Assembly: GCA_030151845.1 (NCBI GenBank)
Contig: JASLCM010000217.1
Location: forward strand, 1-10,862
Direction of reading: 5' to 3'
DNA length: 10,862 nucleotides
DNA from: Bacteroides sp.
GTDB taxonomy: Bacteria; Bacteroidota; Bacteroidia; Bacteroidales; Bacteroidaceae
Positions 6,213 through 10,862 of the stretch are shown in pieces (the stretch's first letter is position 1; each line of letters begins with the position of its first letter). A model generated the notes under the pieces. It did no database searches. It worked only from the letters and a program-made list of their open reading frames with translations, and was not told where the DNA came from. A program made the position numbers and the translations under genes.

Positions 6213-7310
6213 ATGGATGAGTCATTTATTTATGGCTTAGCTCTAACTATGATACCGAGTATAGGTAGTGTTAGAGCAAAAAGATTGGTTGATCAGGCTG
6301 GATCAATTCCGGAAGTTTTTACTAAAGGGCGAGAGGAACTTGATGTTTCTCCTGCTCTTTTTTCTTCCCTACAGGGTATATCCAGCTACTTGGCTGAGGC
6401 TGGTAAAGCGTATGATTCTGCCTGTGAAAAAGGGATACAGTGTATCTCTATAGACTCCCCTCTCTATCCCAGGCGACTATTGGAGTGTCCGGATGCACCT
6501 ATTGTTCTTTTTTATTGTGGGAATGCAGATTTAAATTCGGCTCATATCCTTAACTTGGTGGGGACGAGGGAGGCTACAGGGTATGGTAAAGAGTGTTGTT
6601 CAAGAATATTAGAAGAGCTTGCTTCTTATTGTTCCGATATTCTTGTTGTTAGTGGGCTGGCCTATGGAATTGATATTGTTGCTCATCGTGAAGCACTAAG
6701 GCTTGGGTTAAATACTGTTGGTGTATTGGCACATGGTTTGGATCGAATCTATCCCCATCTTCATCGCTCTACAGCTTCTCAGATGGTAAAGCAGGGTGGA
6801 CTCCTTACAGAGTATCCCTTCGGAACTAAGCCTGATCGATTTAATTTTGTGGCAAGGAATCGGATTATTGCCGGACTATCGGATGTAACCGTTGTGATAG
6901 AATCTGCCGAAAAGGGAGGTTCTTTAATTACTGCAGAGTTGGCCGACAGTTATCATAGGGAGTGTTTTGCCCTTCCTGGACGCTTGTCTGATCCGTTCTC
7001 TAGAGGCTGTAATAAGTTGATTGGAGAGCAGAGAGCTAGATGTTTTCAATCTGTTAATGATTTACTCTCTGTTATGGGTTGGGAGCAAAATAAAAAACAG
7101 AAAAAGTCTACGCAGTTAACTCTTTTTGAAGCGTTAGAGGATCAGGAAAAGGAGATAGTTGCTCAGCTTCAAGCGGTAGAAAGGATGGATTTTAATCAAC
7201 TTTCTATCCGTACAGGATTCTCCTCTTCATGTTTAGATGAACTTCTTTTTGGTTTAGAAATGAATGGAGTTGTTATAAGTCTCCCTGGAGGTTATTATAG
7301 ATTAAAATAA
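6213..7310 (+). CDS. dprA: DNA-processing protein DprA (Smf)
   Basis: Encodes 365 residues, typical for DprA. The protein binds single-stranded DNA and loads RecA on incoming DNA during natural transformation; it is also kept in many bacteria not known to be competent. Domains in order: an N-terminal helical region (about 1-60, with the helix-hairpin-helix-like IPSIGSVRAKRLV at 14-26), the Rossmann-like DprA core (about 80-290), and a C-terminal winged helix (about 310-365, DFNQLSIRTGFS). Core motifs visible are LVGTREATGYG (115-125), VSGLAYGIDIVAHREAL (146-162), AHGLDRIYP (173-181), ARNRIIAGLSD (214-224), EKGGSLITAELA (233-244) and FALPGRLSD (252-260). The ATG at 6213 lies 5 bp after the thioesterase stop. 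Arg codons are mixed (AGA, AGG, CGA), unlike pckA, which fits low expression. The gene is intact and last in its operon. Confidence 0.96.
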   Translation: MDESFIYGLALTMIPSIGSVRAKRLVDQAGSIPEVFTKGREELDVSPALFSSLQGISSYLAEAGKAYDSACEKGIQCISIDSPLYPRRLLECPDAPIVLFYCGNADLNSAHILNLVGTREATGYGKECCSRILEELASYCSDILVVSGLAYGIDIVAHREALRLGLNTVGVLAHGLDRIYPHLHRSTASQMVKQGGLLTEYPFGTKPDRFNFVARNRIIAGLSDVTVVIESAEKGGSLITAELADSYHRECFALPGRLSDPFSRGCNKLIGEQRARCFQSVNDLLSVMGWEQNKKQKKSTQLTLFEALEDQEKEIVAQLQAVERMDFNQLSIRTGFSSSCLDELLFGLEMNGVVISLPGGYYRLK

Positions 7311-7323
7311 CAAGAGTAAAAGA

Positions 7324-7351
7324 AAAAAGCGAGGAAATGTCCTCGCTTTTT
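7324..7351. terminator. Bidirectional intrinsic terminator between dprA and frdB
   Basis: The stem GCGAGGA (7329-7335) pairs with TCCTCGC (7340-7346) around the loop AATG, flanked by an A-run before and a T-run after. Both strands therefore give a strong hairpin plus U-tract. It sits 13 bp after the dprA stop and 21 bp after the frdB stop, ending both converging operons. Confidence 0.92.
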
Positions 7352-7372
7352 CTATTTTCTAAAAGATCACTA

Positions 7373-8128
7373 TTAGTCTTTCAATTTTGCTTTAATAAAG
7401 TCTCTGTTAAGACGAGCAATGTTGCTAATAGAAATGTTTTTAGGACATTCTGCTTCACAAGCACGTGTGTTTGTACAGTTACCAAATCCTAATTCATCCA
7501 TTTTTGAAACCATTGCCTTAACACGGCGAGAAGCTTCTGCTTTACCTTGTGGTAGAAGGTTTAGTTGGCTTACTTTTGCCGAAACAAAAAGCATAGCTGA
7601 ACCATTTTTACATGCTGCAACACATGATCCACATCCAATACAAGAAGCAGCATCCATAGATTCGTCTGCTATATCTTTTGGTATCAAAATTGCATTTGCG
7701 TCTTGTGGAGCACCTGTGTTAACACTAATGTAACCTCCTGCTTGTATAATCTTATCAAAAGCAGTTCTATCTACCATCAAATCGCGTATAACAGGGAATC
7801 CTGCAGAACGCCATGGTTCAATAGTAATCGTATCACCATCGTTGAAACGGCGCATGTATACTTGACAGGTTGTTGCACCTGTTCCAGGGCCATGTGGGTG
7901 TCCATTGATATACAATGAACACATACCGCAAATACCCTCTCTACAGTCATGGTCGAATACGATAGGTTCTCTTCCTTCATTGATAAGATCTTCATTTAAC
8001 ATATCAAGCATTTCAAGGAGAGAGCTAGACTGAGGGATATCTTTCATCTGAAATGTTTCAAAAGCGCCTTTCTCTTTAGGACCTCTTTGACGCCACACCT
8101 TAAGTGTAAAACTTATATTTTTATCCAT
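7373..8128 (-). CDS. frdB: Fumarate reductase / succinate dehydrogenase iron-sulfur subunit
   Basis: Encodes 251 residues, normal for the subunit that passes electrons between the membrane cytochrome b and the flavoprotein. The N-terminal ferredoxin-like domain carries the [2Fe-2S] ligands Cys62, Cys67, Cys70 and Cys88 (CREGICGMC and later TTC). The C-terminal domain has CIGCGSCVAAC (163-173) and CTNTRACEAECP (218-229). By spacing, the [4Fe-4S] centre uses Cys163, 166, 169 and 228, and the [3Fe-4S] centre uses Cys173, 218 and 224, exactly as in E. coli SdhB. All three clusters look complete. It is the last gene of the C-A-B operon, 24 bp after frdA. Sequence does not fix direction; in anaerobic Bacteroidales the complex works mainly as a fumarate reductase, and sdhB would be an equally valid name. 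Confidence 0.96.
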   Translation of the reverse strand: MDKNISFTLKVWRQRGPKEKGAFETFQMKDIPQSSSLLEMLDMLNEDLINEGREPIVFDHDCREGICGMCSLYINGHPHGPGTGATTCQVYMRRFNDGDTITIEPWRSAGFPVIRDLMVDRTAFDKIIQAGGYISVNTGAPQDANAILIPKDIADESMDAASCIGCGSCVAACKNGSAMLFVSAKVSQLNLLPQGKAEASRRVKAMVSKMDELGFGNCTNTRACEAECPKNISISNIARLNRDFIKAKLKD

Positions 8129-8152
8129 TTTAGTATTCTTTCTTGATTATGA

Positions 8153-10096
8153 TTATGCCTTATAGTTACGTGTTTGAACTTGAACGAATTCGTAGTTTAA
8201 GTCTTCTTTTATTAGTTCTGGTTCTGAATTTTCGCCAGTGTATTTCCAACATCCTACGAATGAGAAGTTCTCATCATCTCTAAGGGCTTCACCCTCTTCT
8301 GTTTGGAACTCCTCACGGAAGTGTCCACCACATGATTCCTCTCTAATAAGAGCATCATGAGCCATAAGGATACCTACCTCAATAAAGTCATCAACACGTA
8401 ATGCTTTTTCAAGCTCAATGTTTAGGTCATCAATGCTTCCTGGTATGCGTACATTGCTCCAGAACTCTTTTTTAATCTCTTTTAGCTTAACTAGTGCAGT
8501 TTCTAATGACTCTTTTGTACGAGCCATTCCTACGAAATCCCACATGATTAAACCAAGCTCTTTGTGGATTGAATCTACAGATCTCTTACCATTGATGGCT
8601 TTTAGTTTCTTAATCTTCTCTACAATAGCTTTTTCTGCCTCTTCAAACTCAGGAAGGTCGGTAGAGAAACGAGGAACTTGAATTTGATCTGCTAGGTAGT
8701 TTTGGATGGTGTAAGGTAGTACAAAGTATCCATCTGCTAATCCTTGCATAAGTGCTGATGCACCTAAACGGTTTGCACCGTGGTCTGAGAAGTTAGCCTC
8801 ACCTATAGCGAATAGACCAGGGATGTTGGTCATTAGTTCATAGTCTACCCATAATCCACCCATTGTGTAGTGAATAGCTGGGAAAATCATCATAGGCTCT
8901 GAATAAGGGTCGGTATTCTTAATCTCTTCGTACATATCGAAGAGGTTACCATATCTTCCTTCAACTACATCTCTTCCTAAACGGTCGATAGCATATTTAA
9001 AGTCAAGGAATACAGCTAAGCCTGTATTGTTTACACCAAATCCTGCATCACATCTCTCCTTGGCTGCACGAGAGGCAACATCACGAGGTACTAGGTTACC
9101 AAATGCAGGGTATCTTCTTTCAAGATAGAAATCGCGATCTTCATCAGGAATATCATTTGGTTTTTTAGTTCCATTTTGAAGTGCTTTAGCATCTTCAAGC
9201 TTCTTAGGAACCCAAATGCGTCCATCGTTACGCAATGATTCTGACATCAAGGTTAGTTTTGATTGCTTGTCTCCATTTACAGGAATACAGGTTGGGTGAA
9301 TTTGAGCAAAACATGGGTTTGCAAAAAGAGCACCTTTTCTGTAACATTGAATAGCTGAAGAACCATTAGATGTCATTGCATTGGTTGAAAGGAAGAATGC
9401 ATTACCATATCCACCTGTACCAATAACAACAGCATGTGCAGAGAATCTTTCTAGTTTACCAGTCACTAGGTTTCTTGCAATAATACCTCTTGCACGACCA
9501 TCAATAATAACAACATCAAGCATTTCATATCTTGTGAAAAGCTTAACAGTTCCTTGATGAACTTGACGGCTTAAAGCTGAATAAGCACCTAAAAGAAGTT
9601 GTTGTCCGGTTTGACCACGAGCGTAGAACGTACGAGATACTTGAGCACCACCAAATGAGCGGTTAGCTAAAGTTCCACCATAATCACGTGCAAAAGGAAT
9701 ACCTTGAGCAACACATTGGTCGATAATAGCGTTAGATACTTCTGCTAAACGATAAACGTTTGCTTCTCTTGCACGGTAGTCTCCACCTTTAATGGTATCA
9801 TAAAACAGGCGATAAACAGAGTCGCCATCATTAGGGTAGTTTTTAGCTGCATTTATACCACCTTGCGCTGCAATAGAGTGTGCACGACGTGGTGAGTCTT
9901 GAATACAGAAGTTTAAAACTCTAAATCCCATTTCACCAAGCGAAGCTGCTGCTGATGCACCAGCAAGACCTGTACCAACTACAATGATGTCTAAGCGACG
10001 TTTATTAGCAGGGTTAACCAGTTTCTGGTTTGCTTTATAGTTGTTCCATTTTTCTGCTAATGGTCCTTTTGGTATTTTTGAATCTATCTTAGTCAT
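8153..10096 (-). CDS. frdA: Fumarate reductase / succinate dehydrogenase flavoprotein subunit
   Basis: Encodes 647 residues, the length of the Bacteroidota and Bacillus/Wolinella-like flavoproteins. It holds the FAD and the dicarboxylate site where fumarate is reduced to succinate, or the reverse. Visible: a polar N-terminal extension of about 35 residues before the dinucleotide-binding motif VVGTGLAGASAA (39-50); RRAHSIAAQGGINAA (70-84), in which His73 is the expected covalent FAD attachment site; FAQIHPTC (263-270); VPRDVASRAA (336-345) with the likely proton-transfer Arg338; HYTMGGLWVD (409-418) with substrate-binding His409; and GANRLGASAL (440-449), which closes the FAD site. The C-terminal helical domain follows. 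No signal peptide is seen, fitting a cytoplasmic-face subunit. It follows frdC by 52 bp and precedes frdB by 24 bp. L-aspartate oxidase is excluded by the length and by the partner genes. Confidence 0.97.
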   Translation of the reverse strand: MTKIDSKIPKGPLAEKWNNYKANQKLVNPANKRRLDIIVVGTGLAGASAAASLGEMGFRVLNFCIQDSPRRAHSIAAQGGINAAKNYPNDGDSVYRLFYDTIKGGDYRAREANVYRLAEVSNAIIDQCVAQGIPFARDYGGTLANRSFGGAQVSRTFYARGQTGQQLLLGAYSALSRQVHQGTVKLFTRYEMLDVVIIDGRARGIIARNLVTGKLERFSAHAVVIGTGGYGNAFFLSTNAMTSNGSSAIQCYRKGALFANPCFAQIHPTCIPVNGDKQSKLTLMSESLRNDGRIWVPKKLEDAKALQNGTKKPNDIPDEDRDFYLERRYPAFGNLVPRDVASRAAKERCDAGFGVNNTGLAVFLDFKYAIDRLGRDVVEGRYGNLFDMYEEIKNTDPYSEPMMIFPAIHYTMGGLWVDYELMTNIPGLFAIGEANFSDHGANRLGASALMQGLADGYFVLPYTIQNYLADQIQVPRFSTDLPEFEEAEKAIVEKIKKLKAINGKRSVDSIHKELGLIMWDFVGMARTKESLETALVKLKEIKKEFWSNVRIPGSIDDLNIELEKALRVDDFIEVGILMAHDALIREESCGGHFREEFQTEEGEALRDDENFSFVGCWKYTGENSEPELIKEDLNYEFVQVQTRNYKA

Positions 10097-10148
10097 AATA
10101 CTATATACAATTTAATGATTTACAAATATCTGATTAGTTGGGGTAATT

Positions 10149-10832
10149 TTAGATACTTTTGAAAAAGTAAACTAATACAATTACTGCGAAACCAGCAACC
10201 AGGATAGTTGTGTAGATGTTAGAAACTGCTCTCCAACGGTTTATCCATATTTTATTGCTTAAGCCTAAAGATTGAAGAGAACTCCAAAATCCATGAGTTA
10301 AGTGGAACCATAAAGCTACAAGCCATACAATATATAGGATTACATAGACAGGTTGTGAGAAGGTATATGCGATAAACTTAGCACCTTCATAAACCATGAT
10401 ACTCTCTCCTCCTAATGTAACACTATGGTTGCCCATAATTTCCTGGAACTGCATGTTGTACCAGAAGTTAAACAGGTGAAGACCTATCCCTAAAATAACT
10501 ACGACTCCTAAAACAAACATGTTTTGAGAAGCCCACTTCACAGTTTCACGTCTTTCTACTACGGCATAACGCTCGTTTCCTCTTGCTTTACGGTTTTGAA
10601 GTGTTAACCAGACCGCATAGATGATGTGAATGATAAATAGTGCTGCTAGTCCTATGGTAGCCACAAGTGCGTACCAGTTAGCCCCTAGAAATTTACAAAT
10701 TTCGTCGTAGGCGGGTTCAGAAAACAGAGCAACCAGGTTCATCGCCATGTGAAATGTCATGAAAAGGATAAGGGCAATTCCCGTGATACTCATCACCACT
10801 TTCCTTCCTACAGATGAATTACTTAACCACAT
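10149..10832 (-). CDS. frdC: Fumarate reductase / succinate dehydrogenase cytochrome b subunit
   Basis: Encodes 227 residues with five hydrophobic segments (about 12-37, 54-78, 104-124, 160-178, 205-224). This is the single-subunit diheme cytochrome b type of Bacillus SdhC and Wolinella FrdC, which anchors the flavoprotein and iron-sulfur subunit and exchanges electrons with menaquinone. Candidate heme ligands are His28 (MTFHMAMN), His69 (FIIHIIYA), His119 (GIGLHLFN) and His177 (WFHLTHGFW), one in each of the first four segments as expected for two hemes. His180, three residues after His177, is an alternative ligand. The loop around residues 125-155, including His136, lies between segments three and four. 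It is the first gene of the operon. The ATG at 10830-10832 is only 30 bp from the window edge, no promoter box is visible there, and the promoter probably lies outside. Confidence 0.94.
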   Translation of the reverse strand: MWLSNSSVGRKVVMSITGIALILFMTFHMAMNLVALFSEPAYDEICKFLGANWYALVATIGLAALFIIHIIYAVWLTLQNRKARGNERYAVVERRETVKWASQNMFVLGVVVILGIGLHLFNFWYNMQFQEIMGNHSVTLGGESIMVYEGAKFIAYTFSQPVYVILYIVWLVALWFHLTHGFWSSLQSLGLSNKIWINRWRAVSNIYTTILVAGFAVIVLVYFFKSI

Positions 10833-10862
10833 AAATGATTGATTTTAAATTATTTAATTGTT

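Noticed and set aside
7419..7733. 104-residue plus-strand ORF antisense to frdB
   Set aside because: It lies wholly within the complete, motif-bearing frdB gene on the other strand; no recognisable domain or promoter.
1..10862. Search for a new defence, mobile or unknown multi-gene system
   Set aside because: Every substantial ORF belongs to a well-known housekeeping family. There are no transposase, integrase, direct-repeat array, tRNA-linked insertion or orphan gene cluster in the window.

Overview
This window looks like an ordinary core-genome stretch of an AT-rich member of the Bacteroidota, most likely order Bacteroidales. I see no mobile element, CRISPR array, RNA gene or unknown gene system. 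The assignment rests on four things. Promoter boxes fit the Bacteroidota pattern TAnnTTTG with an upstream TTG/TTTG. The start codons lack Shine-Dalgarno sites and sit behind A/T-rich leaders. A fumarate reductase operon runs in the order C-A-B with a single cytochrome b subunit. An ATP-dependent PEP carboxykinase is also present. I cannot name the genus from the sequence alone.

Layout from left to right: the 3' end of DNA topoisomerase I (topA, +, 1-666) converges on uracil phosphoribosyltransferase (upp, -, 720-1373). upp diverges from PEP carboxykinase (pckA, +, 1641-3248) across a 267-bp promoter region. pckA converges on a tRNA-dihydrouridine synthase (dusB type, -, 3344-4336). dusB diverges across 181 bp from a tight three-gene operon (+, 4518-7310) of a U32 'peptidase' resembling the tRNA hydroxylation protein TrhP, a hotdog-fold thioesterase and the DNA-processing protein DprA. 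That operon converges on the fumarate reductase/succinate dehydrogenase operon frdC-frdA-frdB (-, 10832 down to 7373). Each of the three convergent junctions carries one symmetrical hairpin flanked by A- and T-rich runs, able to stop transcription from both sides. No gene-free stretch exceeds 300 bp. The two largest (1374-1640 and 4337-4517) hold divergent promoters.

Functionally, pckA and the frd operon are both steps of the succinate route typical of anaerobic Bacteroidales. PEP carboxykinase can run in the CO2-fixing, ATP-forming direction to give oxaloacetate. Oxaloacetate becomes malate and fumarate, and the membrane-bound menaquinol:fumarate reductase makes succinate. The other genes serve housekeeping roles: DNA supercoiling, pyrimidine salvage, tRNA modification, and DNA uptake or recombination.

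The least explained signal is a nearly perfect 32-bp inverted repeat (1479-1510) ending one base before the putative -33 box of pckA. It is a candidate operator for a central-carbon gene. All other findings are modest.
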